Source of the DNA: an uncultured Acetatifactor sp.
GTDB taxonomy: Bacteria > Bacillota > Clostridia > Lachnospirales > Lachnospiraceae
Reading direction: 5' to 3'
Length of the DNA: 64,000 bases
NCBI GenBank assembly: GCA_910586485.1
Contig: CAJUIA010000010.1
Coordinates: forward strand, 53,675 to 117,674
Positions 9,154 to 16,690 of this stretch are shown here, in pieces. The notes beneath the pieces are model-generated. The model was not told where the DNA came from. It saw only the letters and a program-made list of their open reading frames with translations, and did no database searches. A program made the translations under genes and the position numbers. The stretch's first letter is position 1. Each line of letters starts with the position of its first letter.

Positions 9154-9368
9154 AAAATATTTACATCAAGTTAGTGATTGCGGGAAGGGACATTGCAACC
9201 ATTCCCGCGCGGGACATTGTAGGCGTAGCCGCAGGCGTTATCATAAAAGGCGCGGAAAACGGCGAAGGGTATATCACGATCGGGGACGTACCGGAAAAGC
9301 ACAGGGCGGCAGTTATCGCGGCACTGGAAGCGGACGGCTACGACGAAAACGGCGATCCGGTCGAGTAA
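9150..9368 (+). CDS. Small phage protein of unknown function
   Basis: This 72-aa acidic protein is not recognised. It starts at an ATGA overlap with the preceding gene and ends 16 nt before the holin start. It has alternating hydrophobic and Gly-rich short strands and no membrane segment. Its place between tail and lysis genes is typical of small late phage genes. Confidence 0.7.
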   Translation: MKNIYIKLVIAGRDIATIPARDIVGVAAGVIIKGAENGEGYITIGDVPEKHRAAVIAALEADGYDENGDPVE

Positions 9369-9384
9369 GGAAGGGGTGGAGAGT

Positions 9385-9903
9385 ATGACATATACAAATG
9401 TATTCACAGACAAGTACAATGCGGTAACGGGCGCGATCGTCGCGGTGCTGACCGCGATTTTCGGTACATACTGGTATGTGTTCGCGGCGTTTCTTGCGCT
9501 GAATGTGATCGACTGGATCACGGGATGGATCAAGGCGAACAGAAAGAAAGAGGAAAGCAGCAGGGTGGGCGCGATCGGCGCAGTCAAAAAGTTGGGCTAC
9601 TGGGCGGTGGTGCTTGTGGCGTTTCTGATTGCGTCCGTATTCGTACACTTCGGAAAAGATATGCTGGGGATTGATCTTTCTTTCTTGCATTTGATCGGCT
9701 GGTGGGTGCTTGCCATGCTGATTGTGAACGAAGCCCGCAGCATTTTGGAAAACCTTGTGGAAATGGGGTACAAAGTCCCCGAAGTGCTGATTAAGGGGCT
9801 GGCGGTTACGGAAAAGCTGATCGAAGCCGGAATTGACATTTTAAGCACAGACGACGAAACAAAAGAGCCGTCGGACGATACAGGCGGCAAAGCAGACAAA
9901 TAA
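9385..9903 (+). CDS. Phage holin, TcdE/Phage_holin_4 family
   Basis: This 172-aa membrane protein should form lesions in the cytoplasmic membrane so that the endolysin reaches the wall. There are about three membrane segments (about residues 10-45, 70-92 and 100-122), and the family motif DWITGWIKANRKKEESSRVGAIGAVKKLGYW (residues about 40-70) is clear. The tail is acidic and soluble. ATG 9385 is preferred over GTG 9376 because AAGGAAGGGG sits 8 nt upstream of it. A terminator follows directly and the endolysin gene comes two genes later. Confidence 0.9.
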   Translation: MTYTNVFTDKYNAVTGAIVAVLTAIFGTYWYVFAAFLALNVIDWITGWIKANRKKEESSRVGAIGAVKKLGYWAVVLVAFLIASVFVHFGKDMLGIDLSFLHLIGWWVLAMLIVNEARSILENLVEMGYKVPEVLIKGLAVTEKLIEAGIDILSTDDETKEPSDDTGGKADK

Positions 9904-9921
9904 ACACAGAAACGGGCAAAT

Positions 9922-9962
9922 AAAGCCCCCGCACAGACGACACAAAGCCTTGCGGGGGCTTT
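9922..9962 (+). terminator. Rho-independent-like terminator after the holin
   Basis: AAAGCCCCCGCA pairs with TGCGGGGGCTTT (12 bp) around a 17-nt loop, followed by TTTGTT. The stem is very stable but the T-run is short, so partial readthrough to the endolysin is possible. Confidence 0.8.
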
Positions 9963-9988
9963 TGTTATATCAGAAAGGATGGTGCAGC

Positions 9989-10144
9989 ATGAGAAGCGAG
10001 CATACAAAGGATTTACAGCCGGAAGAACTGGAAGAACTGAAAGAAAAAGTGGCAGGAATGGACGAAGACGCGCTGACAGAGTTTAGAAACGGCTTCAATC
10101 CCGACGAAATGGGATTTTGCGGAGAGGAAGGGGCGACGGAATGA
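9989..10144 (+). CDS. Small acidic phage protein
   Basis: This 51-aa protein is not recognised. ATG 9989 follows AGAAAGGA by about 9 nt. It is highly acidic (EELEELKEKVAGMDEDALTEF) with one predicted helix. Its stop overlaps the endolysin start (ATGA at 10141-10144), so the two are translationally coupled. A lysis-associated role is only suggested by position. Confidence 0.65.
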   Translation: MRSEHTKDLQPEELEELKEKVAGMDEDALTEFRNGFNPDEMGFCGEEGATE

Positions 10145-11676
10145 ACATAAACAGGCAGTATATAACAAAAATCAATTTCACAGACAAAAACAGCACGGCG
10201 CGGATCAAATATATTGTGATCCACTACTTCGGCGGGCTTTCTACCGCTTTACAGCTTGCGAAATACTGGGCGCGGGAATATGCGGGCGCGTCGGCGCATT
10301 ATGCCATAGGGCATGAGGGGGAAATATTTCAGATCGTGGAAGACGACGACGTGGCGTGGCATTGCGGCGCGAAAAGCTACAAACACGCCGACTGCAGGAA
10401 TACAAATTCAATCGGCATAGAAATGGCGGTTAAGAAAAAAGACAGCAGCACAAAAAACGCCACGGACAAAGACTGGTATTTTACGCCGCAGACCGTAGCC
10501 GCAGCGGTGGAACTGACACGGCAGCTTATGAAAAAGTACAATGTACCCGCTGAAAATGTGATCCGGCATTATGACGTTACGGGGAAAATCTGCCCGAACC
10601 CGTATTATTATAATCTGTTTGAAAGTACATGGCAGACTTTCAAGGCAGCAATAAGCGCGCCGGAAACGCAGGAAGCGGCGGCAGCATTAACGCCGATCAT
10701 GGGGCAGGCACAGGCGACAAAAGAACAGATTGCCGCCTATATTGTAAGCAAAAACCCGCTGGCGGCTTCCTACGCGGCAGAACTGGCAAACGCCTATATA
10801 GAGGAAGGACGCGCCGAAGGGGTACGCGGGGACATAGCCGCCGCCCAGTCCGTGATCGAAACGGGAAACTTTACTTTTGCCGGATCAGCGGTCACACTGG
10901 ATCAGAATAATTTCTGCGGTATGGGCGTAACAACGCGGGGCATGAAAGGAAACAGCTTCGCCACTATGCGCGAGGGAGTACGAGCGCAGATACAGCACTT
11001 GAAAGCATACGCAACCGCTGATCCGCTGGCTGGGGCTTGTGTCGATCCCCGATACAAATATGTTGAAAAAGGCTGCGCGCCGTATGTGGAATGGTTAGGG
11101 CAGAAAGAAAACCCGAAAGGAAAAGGCTGGGCGGCTGGTGCGGACTATGGGGCGAAAATAAAGCGCGTTTTGTCCGCAATGGAAAATACCAGTACAGCAG
11201 AAAAACCCGCCACAGGCGGCACAGGGAACGCCACACAGGGCGAAAACGCGGAAGGGGTAAGACAGACCGCCGGAAGCCTTAAAATCATCTATACAGGCGC
11301 GGACGGTGTAAATTATCGGGCTATACCGGACTACGCGGCACAGGCAGCAGGACAGGCACACGCGGGCGACGTTTTCACGGTCGTGGGGGAAACGGACGAC
11401 TTCTACAAGCTGAAATCCGGCTGGTACATCACAAAGCGCGCCGATCTTGTGCAGTTTACGAAGAAAGAGGTCAAGAGGTACGCAAAGATCATCTATACAG
11501 GCGCGGACGGCGTAAACTACCGGAAAACACCGGACTATAACGCGCCCGCCGTCGGCGTAGTGAAATACGGGCAGCTTTTCACGGTCGTGGGAGAGTCTGG
11601 CGACTTCTACGAATTAAAGGCGGGCTGGTTTCTGACAAAAAGAAAGGATTTAGTGGAACTGATAGAAACAGCATAA
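10141..11676 (+). CDS. Phage endolysin: amidase, glucosaminidase-like domain, two SH3-like repeats
   Basis: This 511-aa protein should cleave peptidoglycan. Residues about 5-160 form an Amidase_2 (N-acetylmuramoyl-L-alanine amidase) domain with Zn-binding motifs VIHYFGG, the second His in VIRHYDVTGK and the nearby C in ICPNPYY. Residues about 175-345 look like an N-acetylglucosaminidase domain (AAAQSVIETGNF, NNFCGMGVT). The C-terminus carries two repeats, each opening KIIYTGADGVNYR and closing GW-(Y/F)-(I/L)TKR-DLV, probably SH3-like wall-binding modules. The start ATG 10141 overlaps the preceding stop. Two catalytic specificities in one lysin are known in Firmicute phages. Confidence 0.93.
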   Translation: MNINRQYITKINFTDKNSTARIKYIVIHYFGGLSTALQLAKYWAREYAGASAHYAIGHEGEIFQIVEDDDVAWHCGAKSYKHADCRNTNSIGIEMAVKKKDSSTKNATDKDWYFTPQTVAAAVELTRQLMKKYNVPAENVIRHYDVTGKICPNPYYYNLFESTWQTFKAAISAPETQEAAAALTPIMGQAQATKEQIAAYIVSKNPLAASYAAELANAYIEEGRAEGVRGDIAAAQSVIETGNFTFAGSAVTLDQNNFCGMGVTTRGMKGNSFATMREGVRAQIQHLKAYATADPLAGACVDPRYKYVEKGCAPYVEWLGQKENPKGKGWAAGADYGAKIKRVLSAMENTSTAEKPATGGTGNATQGENAEGVRQTAGSLKIIYTGADGVNYRAIPDYAAQAAGQAHAGDVFTVVGETDDFYKLKSGWYITKRADLVQFTKKEVKRYAKIIYTGADGVNYRKTPDYNAPAVGVVKYGQLFTVVGESGDFYELKAGWFLTKRKDLVELIETA

Positions 11677-11687
11677 AGCAGAGTAAC

Positions 11688-11737
11688 AAAAAAACGGGCA
11701 ATCTTGCCGCCACAGGGCAGCGGGAAAGCCCGTTTTT
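11688..11737 (+). terminator. Terminator after the endolysin
   Basis: AAAAACGGGC (11690-11699) pairs with GCCCGTTTTT (11728-11737) and is followed by more T. It closes the late transcript. Confidence 0.85.
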
Positions 11738-11747
11738 ATTTTTTATA

Positions 11748-11793
11748 ATATTCGTGAATATGCGTTGACATATTCGGGAATATGTGCTATTAT
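11748..11793 (+). promoter_or_regulatory. Promoter with two identical-half palindromic operators
   Basis: TTGACA (11765-11770) and TATTAT (11788-11793) are 17 nt apart. Two 14-bp palindromes, ATATTC-GT-GAATAT (11748-11761) and ATATTC-GG-GAATAT (11770-11783), flank and overlap the -35 with centres 22 bp apart, about two helical turns. This fits cooperative repressor binding. The half-site differs from the Bacillus LexA box. Confidence 0.75.
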
Positions 11794-11837
11794 AATAGTG
11801 TCGAAAGACAAATACAGGGGAAAGGAGAAGAAAGGCA

Positions 11838-11963
11838 TTGAGCAAAAAGAAACAAAAGAAAAGCGATAAAGAAAACCGCACACTGGAATGTATAGTTTTC
11901 ATTACCGCAATTCTAAACCTTATCCAAGCAGTAACAGACCTTATAAAAGCACTGTTTGAGTAA
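11838..11963 (+). CDS. 41-aa small protein with a hydrophobic helix
   Basis: The frame starts at TTG 11838 after AAAGGAGAAGAAAGG. The product has a lysine-rich N-terminus (SKKKQKKSDKENR) and a hydrophobic or amphipathic helix (CIVFITAILNLIQAVTDLIKALF). It is the first gene after the dual-operator promoter. Function is unknown; a small membrane-active peptide is possible. Confidence 0.6.
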   Translation: MSKKKQKKSDKENRTLECIVFITAILNLIQAVTDLIKALFE

Positions 11964-12047
11964 GAAGACAAAGGGAAAGGGGCGAAAGCCCCAAGTACCT
12001 TTGCATTTAAAATAAATGTTTCTTGCGAAAATGTCAAGTGGTAGAGA

Positions 12048-12161
12048 ATGGAAAAATTTCAGATTGCGCTGGACGTTGTAAAAATTCTATTTTCCGTAGC
12101 TGTGATATGCTTTATTATTCATTTATGGATCAGTCGCCGGAAAGACAAAGGGGAAAAATAA
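12048..12161 (+). CDS. 37-aa single-membrane-span small protein
   Basis: ATG 12048 opens a 37-aa frame with one membrane segment (ILFSVAVICFIIHLWI) and a basic tail (SRRKDKGEK). Its stop overlaps the next ATG by one base (TAATG at 12159-12163), so the genes look coupled. The ribosome site is weak (GTAGAG). Function is unknown. Confidence 0.5.
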   Translation: MEKFQIALDVVKILFSVAVICFIIHLWISRRKDKGEK

Positions 12162-12355
12162 TGGAAGAAAAGAAATTTAATCAAATAGCATACCAAAATA
12201 ACTATAAGCGGGAGAAATATGACAAGATCGAAGTGATTGTACCAAAAGGGGAAAAAGAGCATATAAAACAGGCGGCAAAAGCGGCGGGGCTATCGGTATC
12301 AGCTTATATTTACAAAGTAGTACAAGAAGACATGGAAAAGGGCGGCACTGTTTAG
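12161..12355 (+). CDS. Ribbon-helix-helix-type small DNA-binding protein
   Basis: This 64-aa protein has the strand-helix-helix pattern of Arc/CopG proteins: KIEVIVPKGEKEHIKQAA, then GLSVSAYIYKVVQEDMEKG. AAAGGGG precedes ATG 12161. It probably regulates transcription within the prophage; an antitoxin role is possible but no toxin adjoins it unless the coupled 37-aa membrane peptide acts as one. It ends 17 nt from the convergent HIRAN gene. Confidence 0.7.
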   Translation: MEEKKFNQIAYQNNYKREKYDKIEVIVPKGEKEHIKQAAKAAGLSVSAYIYKVVQEDMEKGGTV

Positions 12356-12372
12356 CCGCCCTTTGCTGACTG

Positions 12373-13020
12373 TTAATTTTGTTCTACATCAAGATAAACC
12401 ATTTTTAAGGAAGCACCAAACTTTTTACCATTTTGACCGCCGTATACTTGAAAATCTACTATTTTATAGGGGCGATCAAAGTTATAATAAACATAGGGGA
12501 CGAATTCCTTCGGGACATTGCCTATAATATAATCATTTACTTTTACATAAAATGCTGGCTCATTTTCAAATGTATATTTTTCGAGCGTAACGACATGATC
12601 GCAGTCAAACGGGGGATCATTAAACAATATCCGGCGTAGGATAGTTTGGCGCGATCTAATTTTCCCACTTTCATTTGAAAACGTAACACCAGCGACGGAA
12701 AAAGAATTGCTTTTTGTATCACGAAAGAAAGCAATATTGACGTGGGGAGTTTGAACTTCGGGAGTAGTAGCTTCTTCCGGTTGCTTTGCTTCCTCTTTAT
12801 GATGATTAGCGGCAATTTCTACAGATTGCACATTTTTTTCAGATAAAATGGAAGAATTGTTTTCTTCAGATTTTTCCGTTTTGGACTTAAACGGGAAAAG
12901 TAGCAAAACGCCGATAATTATTAGGGTAACTTGTCCAGCGTGCATACCATACAATAAAAAAGTGACAATGCCACACAGCAAAGATACAATACCTAAGAAC
13001 AAAACGATTTTTCTTTTCAT
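12373..13020 (-). CDS. Membrane-anchored HIRAN-like domain protein (prophage accessory gene)
   Basis: This 215-aa protein has two N-terminal membrane segments (about residues 5-22 and 26-42), a polar Glu/Lys/Gln-rich linker (about 45-95), and a C-terminal domain resembling HIRAN (FSVAGVTF, RQTILRRI, YVKVNDYIIGNVPKEF). HIRAN domains bind DNA ends or gaps in helicases such as HLTF, but a membrane-tethered form is of unknown use. It is transcribed opposite to its neighbours from the operator region shared with the XRE repressor, so it may be expressed in the lysogen. Confidence 0.7.
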   Translation of the reverse strand: MKRKIVLFLGIVSLLCGIVTFLLYGMHAGQVTLIIIGVLLLFPFKSKTEKSEENNSSILSEKNVQSVEIAANHHKEEAKQPEEATTPEVQTPHVNIAFFRDTKSNSFSVAGVTFSNESGKIRSRQTILRRILFNDPPFDCDHVVTLEKYTFENEPAFYVKVNDYIIGNVPKEFVPYVYYNFDRPYKIVDFQVYGGQNGKKFGASLKMVYLDVEQN

Positions 13021-13067
13021 AGAAACACCTTCCTAAAAAATATTTGCCAGCCTGCGCTTGCTGACCT

Positions 13068-13105
13068 TTAACACAATTTATCGCATTTAATGTGTTAATG
13101 TCAAG
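13068..13105. promoter_or_regulatory. Divergent promoter and operator between HIRAN gene and XRE repressor
   Basis: TTAACACA (13068-13075) and TGTGTTAA (13091-13098) form an inverted repeat with a 15-nt spacer. On the minus strand TTGACA (complement of 13099-13104) and ATAAAT are 17 nt apart, so the right arm lies inside a promoter reading toward the HIRAN gene. The adjoining XRE protein is the likely binder. Confidence 0.65.
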
Positions 13106-13145
13106 TATATTGCTGATTATTAGCACAAAAAAAGGAAGCGATAAA

Positions 13146-13391
13146 GTGAAAATATACGATTACAGGGGCAAAAAGAACATATGCGGGGAACGCATACGGG
13201 AAGCGCGCGTCGTTCAGAAAATGTCACAAAGCGAACTGGCGGCAAAAATGCAAGTGGCGGGGATAACGATTGAACGCGACAGCATAAGCCGCGTGGAGAT
13301 CGGGACACGTTTTGTCGCCGATTATGAATTGAAGATATTTGCAAAAGTTTTGAATGTTGATGTTGTGTGGCTGCTTGCAGATAAAGAGTAA
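13146..13391 (+). CDS. XRE-family helix-turn-helix regulator (candidate prophage repressor)
   Basis: This 81-aa protein is almost all one helix-turn-helix domain (ERIREARVVQKMSQSELAAKM ... RDSISRVEIGTRFVADYELKIFAKVL). The start is GTG 13146 after AAGGAAG. It faces away from the HIRAN gene across an inverted-repeat operator and is followed by a terminator and the transposase, so it is the best candidate in the window for the lysogeny regulator. There is no peptidase domain of the LexA/cI type. Confidence 0.85.
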   Translation: MKIYDYRGKKNICGERIREARVVQKMSQSELAAKMQVAGITIERDSISRVEIGTRFVADYELKIFAKVLNVDVVWLLADKE

Positions 13392-13426
13392 AAACGCCGT
13401 AGAGGGGAACGCCTGCGGCGTTTTTT
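13390..13426 (+). terminator. Terminator after the XRE regulator
   Basis: AAAAACGCCG pairs with CGGCGTTTTTT around a 16-nt loop and ends in six T. Confidence 0.85.
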
Positions 13427-13441
13427 AGAAAGGCGGCACAG

Positions 13442-14479
13442 ATGAAAGAAAAAGAGTTTAAACACATGACATACAATGACAGGCTGCGGCTTGACGCGCT
13501 CATAAGGGCAAAGCACAAGCCAAAAGAGATAGCGGAAATACTACATAAGCATATAAGCACGATATACAGGGAACTGGGGCGCGGAAGGTATATGCACACA
13601 AATAGCGATCTGACAGAGGAAGAACGCTACAACCCAGACGAAGCAGACCGGAAAGCGCGGGAAAATCTGAAAGCAAAGGGCGCGGGGCTGAAAATAGGAA
13701 ACGACGTTAAACTTGCGAATTTTCTTGAAGATTTAGTGATAGAACAAAAGTATTCGCCGGACGCTGCACTGGCAAAGGCGCGGCAGCAGCAGGAAAACTT
13801 TTCTACTATGATATGCACAACCACTTTTTATTCCTATATTGATAAAGGAATATTTCTAAAGCTGACAAATAAGGATTTACCAGTTAAAAAGGATCAGAAG
13901 CGGAAATATCGGAAAGTGAAACAGTCGCGCCCCAGCAAAGGGGAGAGCATAGAGAACAGACCGGACGAAATAGACACACGGGAAGAAATGGGACACTGGG
14001 AAATGGACACGGTAAAGGGGAAGCAGGGCGTTACAAAGTCCTGCTTGCTTGTGCTGACAGAGCGGAAAACGCGGGACGAAATAGTGGCAAAGCTGCCGGA
14101 TCAAAAAGCGGAAAGCGTCGTCAACGCGCTGGATCGGTTAGAAAAGAAGTGGGGCGATATGTTCTATAATGTATTTAAAAGTATAACAGTAGATAACGGA
14201 TCGGAATTTGCGGACTATGAGGGCATGGAAAAATCATGCTGCCGCGAGGGAAAGAGGACTACAATATATTATTGCCACCCGTATAGCAGCTATGAGAGGG
14301 GAAGCAATGAAAATCAAAACAAGATGATCCGGCGGCATATTCCAAAGGGGACGGATTTTGACGACAAGACGGACGAAGAGATCGAGCAGATCGAAGGCTG
14401 GATCAACGAATATCCCCGCCGGACGCTGGGCTATTGCAGCAGCAAGGAACTGTTTGAAAAGGAACTGGCGGCGATATAA
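13442..14479 (+). CDS. IS30-family DDE transposase at the prophage end
   Basis: This 345-aa protein is full length for IS30 transposases. The N-terminal helix-turn-helix (DRLRLDALIRAKHKPKEIAEILHKHISTIYREL) is followed by a DDE core: D189 in HWEMDTVKG, D251 in VDNGSEF and E290 in RGSNENQNKMIRRHIPKG. ATG 13442 follows GAAAGG. No terminal inverted repeats were found flanking the gene, and its base and codon use resemble the phage genes, so it looks like a phage gene rather than a separate insertion sequence. It may catalyse integration or replicative transposition of the phage. A simple degraded IS30 copy is the alternative. Confidence 0.92.
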   Translation: MKEKEFKHMTYNDRLRLDALIRAKHKPKEIAEILHKHISTIYRELGRGRYMHTNSDLTEEERYNPDEADRKARENLKAKGAGLKIGNDVKLANFLEDLVIEQKYSPDAALAKARQQQENFSTMICTTTFYSYIDKGIFLKLTNKDLPVKKDQKRKYRKVKQSRPSKGESIENRPDEIDTREEMGHWEMDTVKGKQGVTKSCLLVLTERKTRDEIVAKLPDQKAESVVNALDRLEKKWGDMFYNVFKSITVDNGSEFADYEGMEKSCCREGKRTTIYYCHPYSSYERGSNENQNKMIRRHIPKGTDFDDKTDEEIEQIEGWINEYPRRTLGYCSSKELFEKELAAI

Positions 14480-14493
14480 TAACAAATATGTGA

Positions 14494-14532
14494 ATATTGC
14501 ACAAGAAAACAGCTCTTTCTTTTGTGCAATAT
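14494..14532. terminator. Hairpin terminator after the transposase
   Basis: ATATTGCACAA (14494-14504) pairs with TTGTGCAATAT (14522-14532), extended by further A/T pairs. It is the last prophage-like feature before the host promoter. Confidence 0.7.
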
Positions 14533-14610
14533 GGAGAACCGGAAAAAATCGAAAAATCTTTCGCATTTAATGTTGACATTTTCAATAATTAAAATATTTA
14601 AAAAAAGTTC

Positions 14611-14639
14611 TTGCAAAAATTTGGAATACCCTTTATAAT
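14611..14639 (+). promoter_or_regulatory. Promoter of the S10 ribosomal superoperon
   Basis: TTGCAA (14611-14616) and TATAAT (14634-14639) are 17 nt apart, giving a start near 14646. It lies only about 80-110 bp from the last prophage feature. Confidence 0.85.
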
Positions 14640-14645
14640 AGCAAA

Positions 14646-14907
14646 TGCTGTGGCATGATAGCTGTGAAACGTGAGGTTGCTGTTTATCAGCAATGGTAAG
14701 CAGGTTTTCCGTGGAGCGAATGTCAAGTTAATAAACTGACGACAAGTCACTGTACAAAATGAAGTCTGCATCAGGCAGAAACGACGTGTGATCGGCCGGA
14801 GAATCCGTAGAATGTTGCGTAAGGATTCAGGACACACACGGGAGAGTGTACAGTCACCGCTTGTCGTACTTGAGCTTTAAAAGTGCGAAAAGGAGGCGAC
14901 TTTTTTT
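14646..14907 (+). promoter_or_regulatory. 260-nt structured leader of the S10 operon
   Basis: The untranslated leader contains several hairpins, for example TTGCTG-TTTAT-CAGCAA near 14677, and ends in AAAAGGAGG before rpsJ. Such leaders are often r-protein (L4) autoregulatory sites; I cannot assign this one to a known motif. No long T-run marks an attenuator. Confidence 0.5.
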
Positions 14908-15225
14908 ATGGCAAGTCAAGTAATGAGAATTACCCTGAAGGCGTATGAGCACCAGCTGGTGGACGCATCTGCAAAGAAAATTATCGAGACCGTTAAAAAG
15001 ACCGGATCTGAGGTGAGCGGTCCCGTGCCCCTTCCTACCAAGAAGGAGGTTATCACAATCTTAAGAGCCGTACACAAGTACAAGGACTCCAGAGAGCAGT
15101 TCGAGCAGAGAACTCACAAGAGACTGATCGACATCATCGCGCCTACCCAGAAGACGGTAGATGCCCTGCAGAGGCTGGAGATGCCCGCAGGTGTTTACAT
15201 TGATATTAAAATGAAAACAAAATAA
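14908..15225 (+). CDS. rpsJ: 30S ribosomal protein S10
   Basis: This 105-aa protein is full length and carries the S10 patterns (RITLKAYEHQLVDASAKKI, GPVPLPTK, RTHKRLIDI). It also acts as the NusE antitermination factor in known bacteria. It opens the superoperon with AAAAGGAGG upstream. A 130-nt gap before rplC contains no obvious gene. Confidence 0.98.
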   Translation: MASQVMRITLKAYEHQLVDASAKKIIETVKKTGSEVSGPVPLPTKKEVITILRAVHKYKDSREQFEQRTHKRLIDIIAPTQKTVDALQRLEMPAGVYIDIKMKTK

Positions 15226-15355
15226 AACCTCTACAGACGTAAGAACACTTCCCATGCCGAGTTGGGAAAAAGGAAGTATCCTTTGTGGTTATGACGCAAC
15301 GGTAACCGCGTGGTCCGCTATGTAGAAAGCCTTGAAAGGCAGAAAGAGAGGAAAA

Positions 15356-16039
15356 ATGAAGAAAGCAATTTTGGCGACCAAAGTCGGAATGACTCAAATC
15401 TTTGGCGAAGACGGCACCCTGATTCCTGTAACCGTTCTTCAGGCCGGCCCCTGCGTGGTGACTCAGGTCAAGACCAAGGAGAACGATGGCTACAGCGCAG
15501 TGCAGGTAGGCTTCGTGGACAAAAAGGAAAGAATCGTAAACAAGGATGCAGGCGGGAAAAAGGAAGTCATCCACAGACACGGTGTAAGCAAGCCGCTGGC
15601 AGGCCATTTTAAGAAGGCTGAGGTAAGCGCAAAGAGATATATCAGAGAGTTTAAGTTTGAAAACGCCGAAGAGTATGCTCTGGGCGCAGAGATCAAGGCA
15701 GATATATTTGCTCAGGGAGACAAGATTGACGCTTCCGCCATCTCCAAGGGAAAGGGCTTCCAGGGCGCGATCAAGAGATTGGGACAGCACAGAGGCCCCA
15801 TGAAGCACGGCTCCAAATTCCACCGTCATCAGGGCTCCAATGGTGCATGTTCTTCACCCAGCCGCGTGTTCAAGGGCAAGGGAATGCCCGGACATATGGG
15901 ATGCGTAAAGGTAACCGTTCAGAATCTTGAGGTCGTAAGAGTAGACGCAGATAAGAATCTGCTGTTAGTAAGGGGCTCCGTACCCGGACCTAAGAAAGCA
16001 TTAGTAACCATCAAAGAGACCACAAGGGCTTTAGGCTAA
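15356..16039 (+). CDS. rplC: 50S ribosomal protein L3
   Basis: This 227-aa protein starts MKKAILATKVGMTQIF and contains the family's HRHQGSNGACSSPSRVFKGKGMPGHMG loop (in part) that reaches the peptidyl transferase centre. ATG 15356 is chosen over the in-frame ATG 15332 because AGAGAGG lies between them and L3 proteins begin here. Confidence 0.98.
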   Translation: MKKAILATKVGMTQIFGEDGTLIPVTVLQAGPCVVTQVKTKENDGYSAVQVGFVDKKERIVNKDAGGKKEVIHRHGVSKPLAGHFKKAEVSAKRYIREFKFENAEEYALGAEIKADIFAQGDKIDASAISKGKGFQGAIKRLGQHRGPMKHGSKFHRHQGSNGACSSPSRVFKGKGMPGHMGCVKVTVQNLEVVRVDADKNLLLVRGSVPGPKKALVTIKETTRALG

Positions 16040-16069
16040 CGGGCACGTGCGAAAGGAGGACCAAATCAG

Positions 16070-16690
16070 ATGGCAAACGTATCAGTTTTAAATATGGAAG
16101 GCAAGGAAGTTGGTACAATCGAATTAAATGATGCCGTATTTGGTGTGGAGATCAATGAACACCTGGTACACATGGCGGTTGTACAGCAGCTTGCAAATAA
16201 GCGTCAGGGAACGCAGAAGGCGAAGACCCGTTCCGAGGTATCCGGCGGCGGAAGAAAGCCCTGGAGACAGAAAGGGACCGGCCATGCAAGACAGGGTTCC
16301 ACCAGAGCTCCCCAGTGGACGGGCGGCGGTGTTGTATTTGCCCCGGTTCCCAGAGACTATTCCTTCAAGCTCAACAAGAAGGAAAAGAGAGCAGCTTTAA
16401 AGTCCGCACTGACGGACAAGGTGCAGAACAACAACCTGATTGTTGTTGACGAGCTGAAGTTCGACGAAATCAAGACAAAGAATTTCGTGAATGTGATGAA
16501 TAATTTAAAGGTTGAAAAGGGTCTGGTGGTGCTGGCCGATAGGGACGAAAATGTGTTCTTATCCGCAAGAAATCTTGAAAAAGTGGAGACCGCGCTGGTA
16601 AATACCATCAATACCTATGACATCATGAAGGCAAAGACGCTGGTCCTGACCAAGGACGCTGTCGCAAAGATCGAGGAGGTGTACGCATAA
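16070..16690 (+). CDS. rplD: 50S ribosomal protein L4
   Basis: This 206-aa protein has the conserved extended loop (GGGRKPWRQKGTGHARQGS) that lines the exit tunnel. It follows GAAAGGAGG, and its stop overlaps the rplW start by one base (TAATG), so translation is coupled. In many bacteria L4 represses its own operon. Confidence 0.98.
   Translation: MANVSVLNMEGKEVGTIELNDAVFGVEINEHLVHMAVVQQLANKRQGTQKAKTRSEVSGGGRKPWRQKGTGHARQGSTRAPQWTGGGVVFAPVPRDYSFKLNKKEKRAALKSALTDKVQNNNLIVVDELKFDEIKTKNFVNVMNNLKVEKGLVVLADRDENVFLSARNLEKVETALVNTINTYDIMKAKTLVLTKDAVAKIEEVYA

Noticed and set aside
13442..14479. An ordinary complete IS30 insertion sequence
   Set aside because: No matching terminal inverted repeats or target duplication were seen close to the gene, and a repressor terminator directly precedes it. 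A degraded copy is not excluded.
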